A stretch of 64,000 nucleotides of DNA from Bacteroides gallinarum DSM 18171 = JCM 13658. GTDB taxonomy: Bacteria; Bacteroidota; Bacteroidia; Bacteroidales; Bacteroidaceae. The notes beneath the pieces were generated by a model. The model was not told where the DNA came from and ran no database searches. It saw only the letters and a list, made by a program, of their open reading frames with translations. Position 1 is the first letter of the stretch, and each line of letters opens with the position of its first letter. The position numbers and the translations under genes are program-made. The DNA is taken from the NCBI RefSeq assembly GCF_000374365.1, contig NZ_KB894126.1:1-64000 (forward strand). The letters run 5' to 3'. Below, one piece after another: positions 31,223-39,960 of the stretch.

Positions 31223-33547
31223 TCAGCTCTCTATCCTCGACTCTCCGTTCTCCTTCGTCACGACCAGCCTGTGCGGATAGCCCTCCGCCACGTTGCCGTG
31301 GGAGACGACCATCACGGTACCGCCAAGGGCATTCAGGGCTTCGAACATCGAGGCCAGTCCCGCCTCGTCCACGGCTTCCAGAATCTCGTCCAGCACCAGC
31401 AGGTCGAGTCCCTTGCCCTCCTCGCAATTGGCGTTCACGAGTTTCTGCATGGCCAGGATGGTGGCCAGGTTCACACGGGCCGCCTCTCCGGCAGAGAACT
31501 TCCCGAAAGAGCCGCAGTCCATGCCGTCCCGCAGGAGCGAAATGGAGATCTTCTCCCGTACCTTCCCACTTTTGAGGACGGTATACCCGTCGAAACGGAT
31601 ACGGATATCACTGCCTATGCCCGCCAGGAACTCGTTGGTAACCCGTCCCAGCGCTTCTATCTTCGTGTTGGCCAGGTAGGTCTTGAACTGCACGAAACGC
31701 TCCTTCTGTATTTCCAACGCCCGGATACGGGCATCTATGCCGAGCTTGCGTTCCGCTGCCGCGTTCGCTTTCACACGTGTCTCCCTGAGTGCCGCCTTCA
31801 AGGAAATGACCATGTCGTTTCCCGATGATTCGTTCACTTCCCTGATTGTCGCCTGCAAGGTTTCTATGGCACATTCCGCGGCGCGTATATCTTCTTTTGC
31901 CGCGCGTATCTCCCTGTCTATGGCGGCATGGCGGTCATCCACAAACCCGAACACCTCGTCGAACACCTTGCGGCGTATGCCCTCGATGTCGTTCCGGAGG
32001 GTGGCGATTCCGGCCGCGATGCGTCCCCGATCATGCCCGGCATTCTCCACCCGCAGAGAGGTGTTGCGTACATCCCGCTCGTGTTCCGCCAGTTGCCGTT
32101 CCATGCGGTCCCGCTCACCGTCCAACATTCTGCGGTCATTGTTCAGTCGCGCCTGCCGGCGTTCCATCTCCTCGTTCTCCTTCTGACGGGTGTCGATACC
32201 GGCATTGATTTCCCCCAGCTGCCGCTGCCGCAGCCCGAGCTCCTTCATCCCTTCCGCGATGTCGAACCCGGGATGCGCCACCAAAAACTCATGCCCGCAG
32301 GAAGGGCATTTGATAGACCCGGCCAGCTTGTTGGACAACTCGTCGATACCGGCGGAAACGACGCGTCTTTTGTGCCGCAGTTCCTCTATGCGCGAGGCAA
32401 GGTCCCGCAACCGGTTATCCATTTCCTGCAAAGCCCCGGCGGTTGCCGCGGATTTCTCCCGGTAGTCCTCATGGAACGCGGCGAACCCGGCTTTGAACAG
32501 TTCCCAGGCTTTCCGCTTTCCTTCGAGTTCCTTTTCGAGAGAGCACAAGACGCGGTCATGCTCATCCAGCCGTGCCTCGGCCGCCCGAAGGCTTTCCTTT
32601 TTGGCGGCTACCGCCCCGTTCCAGTCCGTCTGTCCGGCCCCCGGGAAGAGCGGCATGAATTTTCCGATGCCTTTCAGGCACTCTTCCAGCGGGGCGTCGC
32701 CGCCCTCCAGTTCCTGCAAGGCTTCATCCGCCCGGCGTATCTCCTCGGCCTGCCGTTCACAGGCGGCAACAGTCCCGGTCCTGTCACGCATCAGGGCACG
32801 TTTTGACGCGATGGACGCTTCCAGCTCCCGGATGCGGTTCTCGCGGGTACGCCCGCGTTCGGCTCCTGCCTCTTCCTCCTTGCGGATCTGCTCCAGCAGC
32901 ATCTCCACCCGTCCGTCCATTCCGGCCAGTTCCAATGCCGCCTCCCGCTGTTCCCCGGACAACGGCTCCATGTCCGCTTCCACGCGGGCAATGGCTTCAT
33001 CCACCAGGATACCGTTGGAGAAACGGTTGATGATTTCCTTCTTCTCCTTGTCCGAGGAGGAAAGGAAATCCTCGTAGCGGTATTTGGAGAGGATGAAATT
33101 GTTCAGTAGCTCGTCCCTCGTGATGCCGAGTTTTTCCAGGATATACCTGTTGTACGCATCGACAGAGGGCTGTACGGCTTCATCCGTCGTTACTTCCTTT
33201 CCTCCACGGTACAGGATACAGGCGACGGACGATGCCCCCTTTCTCGGGATACGGCGCCGTATTTCCATCTCCTCCTCATCGGCATCATTGACGAAATGCA
33301 GCCTGATGCGGCATTCCTCCGCCGTGTCGTTGATAATTTCCTCCGAGCGGATTTTCCTTAGCGGGCTGCCCGTGATGCCCACGGCAATGCATTCCAGCAG
33401 GGCGGATTTCCCGGCCCCGTTCGACTGCTGGGAATCGTTGTCCCGATTATCCCCGAAAATCAGGGTGGTCACCCCCTGGTGCGGCGTGTATGCCAGCGAG
33501 CGGAAAGCGCACAGGTTTTCCGCTTCTATAAGTTTCAGTTTCCACAT
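31223..33547 (-). CDS. sbcC: SbcC/Rad50/gp46-like recombination ATPase
   Basis: 774 residues from MWKLKLIEAENLCAFRSLAY; the in-frame extension upstream lies inside sbcD and is rejected. Walker A is NGAGKSALLECIAVG. Long coiled coils flank a zinc hook (IKCPSCGHEFLV). The signature is KFSAGEAARVNLATILAMQK and Walker B is LLVLDEILEAVDEAG, then VMVVSHGN. With SbcD it forms a nuclease that processes DNA ends and hairpins; T4 gp46/gp47 support recombination-dependent replication. It overlaps sbcD by 101 bases. Confidence 0.9.
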   Translation of the reverse strand: MWKLKLIEAENLCAFRSLAYTPHQGVTTLIFGDNRDNDSQQSNGAGKSALLECIAVGITGSPLRKIRSEEIINDTAEECRIRLHFVNDADEEEMEIRRRIPRKGASSVACILYRGGKEVTTDEAVQPSVDAYNRYILEKLGITRDELLNNFILSKYRYEDFLSSSDKEKKEIINRFSNGILVDEAIARVEADMEPLSGEQREAALELAGMDGRVEMLLEQIRKEEEAGAERGRTRENRIRELEASIASKRALMRDRTGTVAACERQAEEIRRADEALQELEGGDAPLEECLKGIGKFMPLFPGAGQTDWNGAVAAKKESLRAAEARLDEHDRVLCSLEKELEGKRKAWELFKAGFAAFHEDYREKSAATAGALQEMDNRLRDLASRIEELRHKRRVVSAGIDELSNKLAGSIKCPSCGHEFLVAHPGFDIAEGMKELGLRQRQLGEINAGIDTRQKENEEMERRQARLNNDRRMLDGERDRMERQLAEHERDVRNTSLRVENAGHDRGRIAAGIATLRNDIEGIRRKVFDEVFGFVDDRHAAIDREIRAAKEDIRAAECAIETLQATIREVNESSGNDMVISLKAALRETRVKANAAAERKLGIDARIRALEIQKERFVQFKTYLANTKIEALGRVTNEFLAGIGSDIRIRFDGYTVLKSGKVREKISISLLRDGMDCGSFGKFSAGEAARVNLATILAMQKLVNANCEEGKGLDLLVLDEILEAVDEAGLASMFEALNALGGTVMVVSHGNVAEGYPHRLVVTKENGESRIES

Positions 33548-34607
33548 GGTCTGTCCTCGATTTGATTTTAGATAAATATTCCAGTCCGGTCTCCACGTCC
33601 TCGATCCGCTTCTCCCGGCAGAATGTCTCGTAAGCCTCCCTGATACGGTGGCTGTCGAACTTCTCAAAGAGGGAAGAAGAGGCCGCTTCCACCGCCTGCT
33701 CGTCGTCCGCCACCAGCTCCACCTTGGCGGCACCCGCTTCCAGCAGGGCGTTCTTGTCCACGGTCTTCATCGCGGCAGCCGGGGCATGTACACGTACCTT
33801 GACCTTGTACCTGCCGTCCGCCTCCATTTCCCTCAGCTCGTCCGCCAGATGCAGCCCGGCACACTCCACGGGCACATCCAGTACCCGGTAGCGGACATTC
33901 ACCCTGTTCTTGATGAATTCATGCGAGCCGTCCGCGTGGAGAAGCGTGTAGCCTTTCTCCTCGTCCTCCCCGAAATTATGCTGGCGTGAAGAACCTATGT
34001 ATTCGATACGTGTGCGGGGGATGACCGTCCGGTTATGGTAATGGCCGACAAAGACCCGGTCGAACTCCCCGAATATCTTTACAGGCAGTTCCTTTTCCGA
34101 AGGCTGGGCAAGCGCCCCGTTGATGCCTTCGTGTACATAGAGAAAGTTCAGCCGTTCCTGATCGAGGGCCTCCTTTTTCAGCCGGGCGAGTTTTTCCGTG
34201 AAGGAGCCGTCTTCCGGAAAATATCCCATCAGGTGCATGACAAAAGACCATCCGGGATTTTCTATCCTGGAATACTCGTCCACCACGGACACGCCGGGGA
34301 AGCGGTCGAACACGTGGCAATAGCCCCGTACGGATTCCTGGTTTACCTTGTCATGGTTGCCTTCCGCCAGGGTGACATGCACCCCCTGGGCGGCGGCATC
34401 GAGCAGGATGTCATGTACGGCAAGCAGCACGTCCAGTGTCTGTGCGGCACGGGAAAAGAAAAGGTCTCCGCCGACGGCGATTTCCTTCACCCCGTGTTCC
34501 CTGCAGATGTCAAGCGCCTCCTGCCAGTTGGCGCGGAATGCGGGGATATTGTCCTTTGAGACATGGATGTCGTTCAATAGCAGCAGGCAGGGATTATTTC
34601 CTTTCAT
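33447..34607 (-). CDS. sbcD: SbcD/Mre11/gp47-like nuclease
   Basis: 386 residues with all metallophosphoesterase motifs: LLNDIHVSKDN (DxH), GGDLFFSRA (GDxF), AEGNHDKVN (GNHD) and FVGHYHNRT (GHxH). It is the partner of the adjacent sbcC. The C-terminal tail (KPVRFPLAGIHAAPGGDHPD) overlaps the start of sbcC by 101 bases in another frame; an overlap of this length is unusual. Confidence 0.9.
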   Translation of the reverse strand: MKGNNPCLLLLNDIHVSKDNIPAFRANWQEALDICREHGVKEIAVGGDLFFSRAAQTLDVLLAVHDILLDAAAQGVHVTLAEGNHDKVNQESVRGYCHVFDRFPGVSVVDEYSRIENPGWSFVMHLMGYFPEDGSFTEKLARLKKEALDQERLNFLYVHEGINGALAQPSEKELPVKIFGEFDRVFVGHYHNRTVIPRTRIEYIGSSRQHNFGEDEEKGYTLLHADGSHEFIKNRVNVRYRVLDVPVECAGLHLADELREMEADGRYKVKVRVHAPAAAMKTVDKNALLEAGAAKVELVADDEQAVEAASSSLFEKFDSHRIREAYETFCREKRIEDVETGLEYLSKIKSRTDHVETETYRSGKPVRFPLAGIHAAPGGDHPDFRG

Positions 34608-34682
34608 AAGCGATTGTGTAAAAGGGCGGGAAACCTTGCGGCCTCCCGCCGTTCATACTGTTTTCTGTTCTCATGAAAGGTT

Positions 34683-35978
34683 TTATCTCCTGCGTCGCTG
34701 ACGTTCCGGACGTTCTTCCGGCATATCCTCCGGGGCGTTCTCCGGGCCGCCCGTATCCTCTTGTCCGGTATCCCGGGTACGGTTCTCCTCTTCCCCGTAT
34801 TCCTCGCCGCCGGCCGTATCCGGGGCATTCCCCAACGCTTCTTCTATCAGGTCGAGCAGGTCCTTGTTGGAAGTGGAACGGGTTACCCGTACCGGCAGCT
34901 TTTCCTGCTCGATGTAGGTGCGTATCAGGCCGCGCAGTTCCTGACCCTCCTCGGTTTTGTCCCCGATGCCCTGTTCCTGCAGCTCCTCGTAACGGTCGAA
35001 AAGGTCGTCCAGGGAGATGCCTCCCGTCCTGTTCCCGTTCTCCCGGCTGTCTTTCGTACGGCGGTCGAAGGAGAACTCGGAAGTATCCTCCTTGGGCAGT
35101 TCCCCGTTCAGCAGGTCGATGGCCTCCTGCATCTCGTCCGTGTCCATGATGTTCAGCCCGTACAGGCCGTCGCACTGCTTGAGGAACTCCACGGTAGCCC
35201 CGAGATGGTACCTGGAATAACGGCAGACGATTTCCGGAATACGGGCTGCCGCCATGAGCGCGGTCAGCTCCTCTTTTCCGAGCACCTCCACATCGGACTC
35301 GTTGTCGATACTGATCACGTACTCCGTCTTGGCCCCGTTCTTCCGCTTCTCGATTTCCACCGGGTAGGCATTGTTAATGGAGGAGACGGGGCACGGATAG
35401 TCCGGATTTTTCTGCAGTTTCTTCTGCCACAGCTTGAATTTCTTTTCGTCCAGGTCCTTGAACTGGGCGTGGGAAAGGGTCAGCAGCTGGATACCCTTGG
35501 CCTTTTCGTTCATGTCGATGACATACATGGCGTGCCCGTAGCTGAAACGCAGCCCGCCGCCGAAAGAGCCCCCGTCGATTTTCTCCGCCAGCTTGTCGTC
35601 GCCCGCATCCCTGGCGCAGGCTACCGCCAGCTTCCGGTAGGTGTCGATGATGTCCAGGCTGTAGCCCGCGTCCGTGGCCCGTGGGACAGTCACGTACATC
35701 TTGGCGGGCTTGTTGCCGCCTGAGGCGGGTTTCTCCAGTTCCAGCAGGAGCTGGTGGATGGGGAACTCATACCCGGGACGTGCCGCCGTGCCATCCGCGT
35801 TCGGGGCAAGCGGAAGGACGCGCAGCCGGTAGGTGCCCAGCTTGTCCATGCGGAAGAATTCCGTTTTGGCGAATGATTTGTTTTCCTCGATAGCCCGCTG
35901 CTGGGCTTCTGCGTAGGATTCCTGACTGGCAAGGAACAGGTCTTCGACCGACATGTTCCCCGTGTTTTCTTCTTGCAT
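34683..35978 (-). CDS. probable ssDNA-binding protein (gp32-like)
   Basis: 431 residues. The N-terminal basic/aromatic part has FRMDKLGTYRLRVLPLAPNA and PGYEFPIHQLLLEL, followed by strand-rich core segments including KFKLWQKKLQKNPDYPCPVS. This is a layout I associate with T4 gp32-like proteins of large phages. An acidic stretch (about 385-425) resembles the C-terminal tail through which gp32 contacts replication proteins, although the very end is basic (ERQRRRR). Its place next to sbcD/sbcC, with helicase, primase and polymerase downstream, fits. Assignment is moderate; a different structural role is possible. Confidence 0.5.
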   Translation of the reverse strand: MQEENTGNMSVEDLFLASQESYAEAQQRAIEENKSFAKTEFFRMDKLGTYRLRVLPLAPNADGTAARPGYEFPIHQLLLELEKPASGGNKPAKMYVTVPRATDAGYSLDIIDTYRKLAVACARDAGDDKLAEKIDGGSFGGGLRFSYGHAMYVIDMNEKAKGIQLLTLSHAQFKDLDEKKFKLWQKKLQKNPDYPCPVSSINNAYPVEIEKRKNGAKTEYVISIDNESDVEVLGKEELTALMAAARIPEIVCRYSRYHLGATVEFLKQCDGLYGLNIMDTDEMQEAIDLLNGELPKEDTSEFSFDRRTKDSRENGNRTGGISLDDLFDRYEELQEQGIGDKTEEGQELRGLIRTYIEQEKLPVRVTRSTSNKDLLDLIEEALGNAPDTAGGEEYGEEENRTRDTGQEDTGGPENAPEDMPEERPERQRRRR

Positions 35979-36096
35979 AACTGAAATGCTTTATGGGTTA
36001 AAGATGCCCGAAGAAACTGGAAGACATGGCAAACGGGTTCGGTTTCTCCGCTTGCTTCAACTGACAGGAATATTGCAAGACGTGTCTCGCTGACCG

Positions 36097-36114
36097 TACC
36101 CTGGAAAGGGTACT
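36097..36114 (-). promoter_or_regulatory. leader hairpin upstream of the gp32-like gene
   Basis: GTACCC (36097-36102) and GGGTAC (36109-36114) form a perfect 6-base stem with a 6-base loop, about 115 bases upstream of the ATG at 35978 and downstream of the candidate promoter. T4 gp32 controls its own translation through leader structure, so a similar role is conceivable here. Confidence 0.3.
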
Positions 36115-36147
36115 CATTTGACAATCTGGAAAAGGTCTTGAAGCGAC

Positions 36148-36161
36148 TACCCGCAAAAATA
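36148..36161 (-). promoter_or_regulatory. candidate promoter of the gp32-like / recombination unit
   Basis: Leftward TATTTTTG (36154-36161) fits TAnnTTTG. The embedded 13-mer TACCCGCAAAAAT is identical to one in the repeat array at 28522-28534, suggesting a shared binding protein. It lies in the 248-base gap between the 162-residue gene and the gp32-like gene. Confidence 0.4.
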
Positions 36162-36226
36162 GGGAATCGGGGGCACAAGACCATATATTCGTTTAGATTT
36201 TTCTCAATACGCTGTTTGCCAATTTA

Positions 36227-36715
36227 TTATATGATATTTTTAAGTATGCTTTTTAGTTCGTTCAGCCTTTTCTCGGGAGACTCCCCGCTTGTCCCGGACA
36301 TTTGCAGCCGTTTCCTGTTCCGCCTGATGTATTCCTCCATTTTTACGCTGCGGATATGCTCGTAGTAGGCTTTCCTTTCGGGCGTGAGCAGTTTCCCGCG
36401 ACGGCAATAGACCCCGTCGCGTGCATACTCCTCGAGGTAACGCCGGAACTTGGGCTTGTCGCAGGATGTATCCGCTGCCGACCTTGCCACGGCCTCCACC
36501 ACGCGCCAGTCCGGCTCGAACGGCTGCGCGGGGCAGAGCCTGTGGAGCAGGAAATAAACCACCGGCATCTCATACCTGAGCATGAACCCCAGCCGGGTCT
36601 GTTCAAAGGGAAACCGTTTCAGCGTCCCCCTTGGCCTTCCTTCTTCGCGTTTTCGCGGAGCCGGACGGGATACCGTCCTGGTCTGCCTCTTCCGTTCCTT
36701 TCTCTTCCGTTCCAT
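36227..36715 (-). CDS. basic phage protein of unknown function
   Basis: 162 residues. The first 40 are Arg/Lys-rich, then RFPFEQTRLGFMLRYEMPVV, YFLLHRLCPA and a Lys/Arg-rich C-terminus. I cannot name the family, although FPFExTRLGFxLRYExPVVY feels like a recurrent motif in Bacteroidales phages. The first 113 bases overlap the preceding 72-codon ORF in another frame; a later start at MLRYEMPV (36583) would remove the overlap but lose the motif. Confidence 0.55.
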   Translation of the reverse strand: MERKRKERKRQTRTVSRPAPRKREEGRPRGTLKRFPFEQTRLGFMLRYEMPVVYFLLHRLCPAQPFEPDWRVVEAVARSAADTSCDKPKFRRYLEEYARDGVYCRRGKLLTPERKAYYEHIRSVKMEEYIRRNRKRLQMSGTSGESPEKRLNELKSILKNII

Positions 36716-36821
36716 GTCCGTGTTCCGCCTGTTGTACCGGTGCGGCGGGGACGGGAATGCCCCTTGCCGCGATCCTCCTGCGGCTTTCTATGTCGCCGCT
36801 GACGTTGAGTTTCCGTTTCAT
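36603..36821 (-). CDS. 72-residue basic protein overlapping its neighbour
   Basis: MKRKLNVSGDIESRRRIAAR starts on an ATG that overlaps the stop of the upstream fibre gene by 4 bases, the common coupling in this phage. The sequence is low-complexity (Glu/Gly, then KTRRRKAKGD) with no known motif. It shares 113 bases with the next gene. Start coupling argues for it; the overlap argues against it. Confidence 0.45.
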   Translation of the reverse strand: MKRKLNVSGDIESRRRIAARGIPVPAAPVQQAEHGHGTEEKGTEEADQDGIPSGSAKTRRRKAKGDAETVSL

Positions 36822-39397
36822 ACGAAATAAGTGAAATTGAGTTCTACATTTACATTGTACATGCCCTGCTCGAAGAGCTGTACGTGCCGGGAACCGCCGT
36901 AGATGACGAAGGTGGTCCCCCGGTTGTACTTGTGGTTGCTGTTCCAGTTGGCCGCCGTGCAGCGCACGCTGTATTTCGGGGGCTGGATCTTGTTCGGTAT
37001 CATGGCCACGACACCTCCCTCGTTGCTCCCGTCCCTTTTTGCCGTGTTGACGTACCCCTGTATGGATACGATATTCCCTATCTGGCGCACGAAGAAACCG
37101 CTCGTGTCCGTGCCGAGGCCGCTGTTCGCCATCTGGAGCCATCCCGTGTCCTGCATCAGTGGCTGGTAGTCATCGGCAAAGGCGGCGCCGAGCGTGCGGC
37201 ATGCCTGCCTTTTGGATTCCGTTGTCGCAAGGACGAGGTCGGAGAGCTTGCCGTCCTTGCGCAGGTAGTCCTTCACGATTTCTTCCTTGGAGAGCAGGTC
37301 CAGCTTGTCACGAAGGATTTTCTGTGCCTCTTCCGTCGTTTTCCCTTGCCTGGCCAGGTAGGAGATGTAGTCCTGGAACAGGCTTTCCAGCGTGGCAAAA
37401 CGTCCGTCCGACTCGCTTCTGGTGTACAGCCCGAGGTTGGTGGCAATGGTGCTCTTTTCCGAAGTACCGTATCCCTCCATCAGCCTTTCGGCCTTCTTTT
37501 TCAGTTCCTTTTCCACCTGGGAGGTCTTCAGGTATCCCTCCACCTGGGCATGGGAGCCGGAGGCGTCGGTATAGGCGAAGCTGCCGTCCTTGATGGCCAG
37601 CAGCTTGTCCCTCATTTCCGGGGTAAATACGATGCCCGTGTAGGCGGAATCCGTCCCCAGCTTGCCCTCCAGCAGCCTGTCCACCTCGGCGATGGAATAC
37701 ACGCTGATGTTCTGGCGGGCTTTGGCCTTGTCGGACACGTCGGAAAGGTTGGAGACTTTCGCCAGTTTCAGCTCTCCGGTACCGGCTTTCTCGGCCTTTA
37801 TCGTGGCGCGTACAGCCGCTTCCTTTCTTTCCTTGAGGGCGGTTATCTCCTCCACGGGAAGCCCCTCGATTTCTTCCGCCGTCAGTTCCACCAGCTCGCC
37901 CAGCCCGGAGGATATTTTCAGAAAGACCCCGCCGGCTTCCTCCCTGGAATACACGTCCAGGTTGTCCCGTGCAGCACCCTTGTCCATGATGTCCCGTAGG
38001 TTTTCATTGGCGGAGAGTTTCATGCCGAGGGCGGTACGCATGACCGAGGCGGTCACATAGCCGTCTCCCCCGTCTTCCAGGCTGCCCGTCGATATGGCCT
38101 CCAGCTTACGCTTGAGCTCCGTGGTGAAGTCCTCGGTGGAAAGCCCCTTGCCGTCAGTGGCATCCACCTTCTTTTTCATGGCGGCATTGAAATCGTCTAT
38201 GGAGACATAGATTTCGCCCGACGGTTTCCCGTTTATTTTCAAGGTTCCCTGGATATCCACCGCCCCTTTCGGGACAAGCACGATGTCGCCGAGAAGGTTT
38301 TTCAGGGCAAAGCGGAAGCCGTCGGCCGTATCGAAACCGGCATGTGCCAGCACGGCCCCGTTGCTGTCCTTCCAGGAGAGCAGGCCCACCAGCTTCGGGT
38401 TGTCTTTCGTGTAGGCCGTGTTCCACAGGTCCATGCCCGCGCCCGCGTTGCGGACGGAAAAGGCGGCATTGATGCGGACGAGATTCTCCTTTCCGATGAC
38501 ATGGAGCAGGGGCAGCGTTCCCTGCTTGCCGTCATACACGGCAAAGTCGCGGAACCTGCTCCCGCCGCCGTCCAGCCCGTAGCGGTTGACCGTTACGGAG
38601 CCCTCATCGCTGGCATCGTCCGCGTTGTACAGGTGGTTTCCATGCAGGATGACGGACCCGGCACGGACGCTCTTTCCGGAGACCGTGTCGCAGGACAGCC
38701 CCTGTTCGGTCATCCTCGCCATCTCCTTTCCCTGCTTCATGAAGCTGACGGAACCGTCGGTATGGAAGACAATCTCGTTGACGAGCAGCCCGTTCAGGTA
38801 GGCGCCCACCGAGGCGTTCCCGTCCGTCCGTATGATTCCCTTGAGCTGGTAGCCATCCGCACCCGTGACCGATACCGCCGTCCGGGACGATATTTCCTTT
38901 TCCCCTGAAAACGAACCGGTCAGCACCAGGTCCTTCTTTATCGTCTGGCGGGTGAACGGCGTGTCGAGCAGCACGGCATAGCGTCCCATGAACTTGTCGA
39001 TGAAACGCGGGGCATAGCCGGCTGTCATCTCGATGAAACGGGGAAGTTGTCCCGTCACGCCGTCTTCGGTGGACGGGACTTCCGCCCCTCCGGCACAAAG
39101 GTAGCAGGTGCGGCCGAGCTTGTCCACGTCCCCCGCGTAGACCACCGACTCGTGCCGGTTGACCTCGTAGATGTAGTAAGGATACACGGCATCCGCACAT
39201 CCCTCGAAATACCGGACCTTTCCACCCAGCCATACATAGCCGGGGGAGATGCGCGGCCCGTCCGGTTCGCAGCCGGAGATGATGAAGTCCGTGCAGCCTT
39301 CGAAAACGGATGACAGGCTGAGGGCCAGCTCCTGAAGGTTCAGTATGTCGTCGCTGTACGTGTAGCGTCCGCCTGTCTCGGCGATGTATTCTTTCAT
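36818..39397 (-). CDS. tail fibre protein
   Basis: 859 residues. The N-terminal third contains strand-rich segments (ISPGYVWLGGKVRYFEGCAD). Residues about 420-720 carry repeated ARxNLxVYSxxE-type units (ARDNLDVYSREEAGGVFLKI, ARQNISVYSIAEVDRLLEGK, ATNLGLYTRSESDGRFATLE), a fibre-shaft motif in Bacteroidales phages. The C-terminal about 110 residues (SGFFVRQIGNIVSIQGYVNT to VNVELNFTYFV) look like a receptor-binding beta-domain. It overlaps the baseplate-side gene by 4 bases and is the probable adhesin. Confidence 0.75.
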   Translation of the reverse strand: MKEYIAETGGRYTYSDDILNLQELALSLSSVFEGCTDFIISGCEPDGPRISPGYVWLGGKVRYFEGCADAVYPYYIYEVNRHESVVYAGDVDKLGRTCYLCAGGAEVPSTEDGVTGQLPRFIEMTAGYAPRFIDKFMGRYAVLLDTPFTRQTIKKDLVLTGSFSGEKEISSRTAVSVTGADGYQLKGIIRTDGNASVGAYLNGLLVNEIVFHTDGSVSFMKQGKEMARMTEQGLSCDTVSGKSVRAGSVILHGNHLYNADDASDEGSVTVNRYGLDGGGSRFRDFAVYDGKQGTLPLLHVIGKENLVRINAAFSVRNAGAGMDLWNTAYTKDNPKLVGLLSWKDSNGAVLAHAGFDTADGFRFALKNLLGDIVLVPKGAVDIQGTLKINGKPSGEIYVSIDDFNAAMKKKVDATDGKGLSTEDFTTELKRKLEAISTGSLEDGGDGYVTASVMRTALGMKLSANENLRDIMDKGAARDNLDVYSREEAGGVFLKISSGLGELVELTAEEIEGLPVEEITALKERKEAAVRATIKAEKAGTGELKLAKVSNLSDVSDKAKARQNISVYSIAEVDRLLEGKLGTDSAYTGIVFTPEMRDKLLAIKDGSFAYTDASGSHAQVEGYLKTSQVEKELKKKAERLMEGYGTSEKSTIATNLGLYTRSESDGRFATLESLFQDYISYLARQGKTTEEAQKILRDKLDLLSKEEIVKDYLRKDGKLSDLVLATTESKRQACRTLGAAFADDYQPLMQDTGWLQMANSGLGTDTSGFFVRQIGNIVSIQGYVNTAKRDGSNEGGVVAMIPNKIQPPKYSVRCTAANWNSNHKYNRGTTFVIYGGSRHVQLFEQGMYNVNVELNFTYFV

Positions 39398-39960
39398 TGC
39401 TTCGTGTTGGTATTGGGTATGTATTCTTCGCTGTCGACACGGATAAGGTAAGTCTTACCCGCGATCTTGTAGGTATTGACCACGTAGGAGAGCATATAGA
39501 CGAACTCCCGCACGTCGATACGCACGGGCGGGACACAGACCATGAAGCTGACCTTGTTCACCATCTTCTCCTCGGAGAGATGGTAGAACGGCCGCGGCTG
39601 CTCCTCCTGGCGGGTGGCGGTGATTTCCTCGCCGTTGTACCATACGGTACACGGGCGGGCGTTCTCGGCTCCTTCGTGATACAGGTCCACGCCGAGGCTC
39701 TGGCTGTCCTTGATGAAGATGCGGTCCCGGCTGTCCCGCAGGTACTGTCCGAACCTGTAGTTCAGATACCACTCGAAATAGATTACCTGCGAGGTCATGC
39801 GGGCTTCTATGTGTTTCTCCCGGGCAAAGAGGCGGAACTTGTCATTCAGGGACTGCAACGGGTAGAGGCAGCTCTGGATGAACAGGATGAACCCGCGTCC
39901 CGACAGGTAATGCGGCACCAGCCGGTTGACGGCCTTGTCGATGGAGAGCCTATACCTCAT
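39394..39960 (-). CDS. baseplate-adjacent phage protein of unknown function
   Basis: 188 residues, MRYRLSIDKAVNRLVPHYLS, with a central aromatic/basic segment (YFEWYLNYRFGQYLRDSRDR) and a strand-rich end (GKTYLIRVDSEEYIPN). It overlaps the J-like gene by 11 bases and the fibre gene by 4. By place it corresponds to P2 gpI, the protein linking baseplate and fibres, but I see no convincing sequence match. Confidence 0.5.
   Translation of the reverse strand: MRYRLSIDKAVNRLVPHYLSGRGFILFIQSCLYPLQSLNDKFRLFAREKHIEARMTSQVIYFEWYLNYRFGQYLRDSRDRIFIKDSQSLGVDLYHEGAENARPCTVWYNGEEITATRQEEQPRPFYHLSEEKMVNKVSFMVCVPPVRIDVREFVYMLSYVVNTYKIAGKTYLIRVDSEEYIPNTNTKQ

Noticed and set aside
36603..37142. 179-codon version of the 72-residue gene
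   Set aside because: The first 107 codons are antisense-like low-complexity sequence inside the fibre gene in another frame. The ATG overlapping the fibre stop is the better start.
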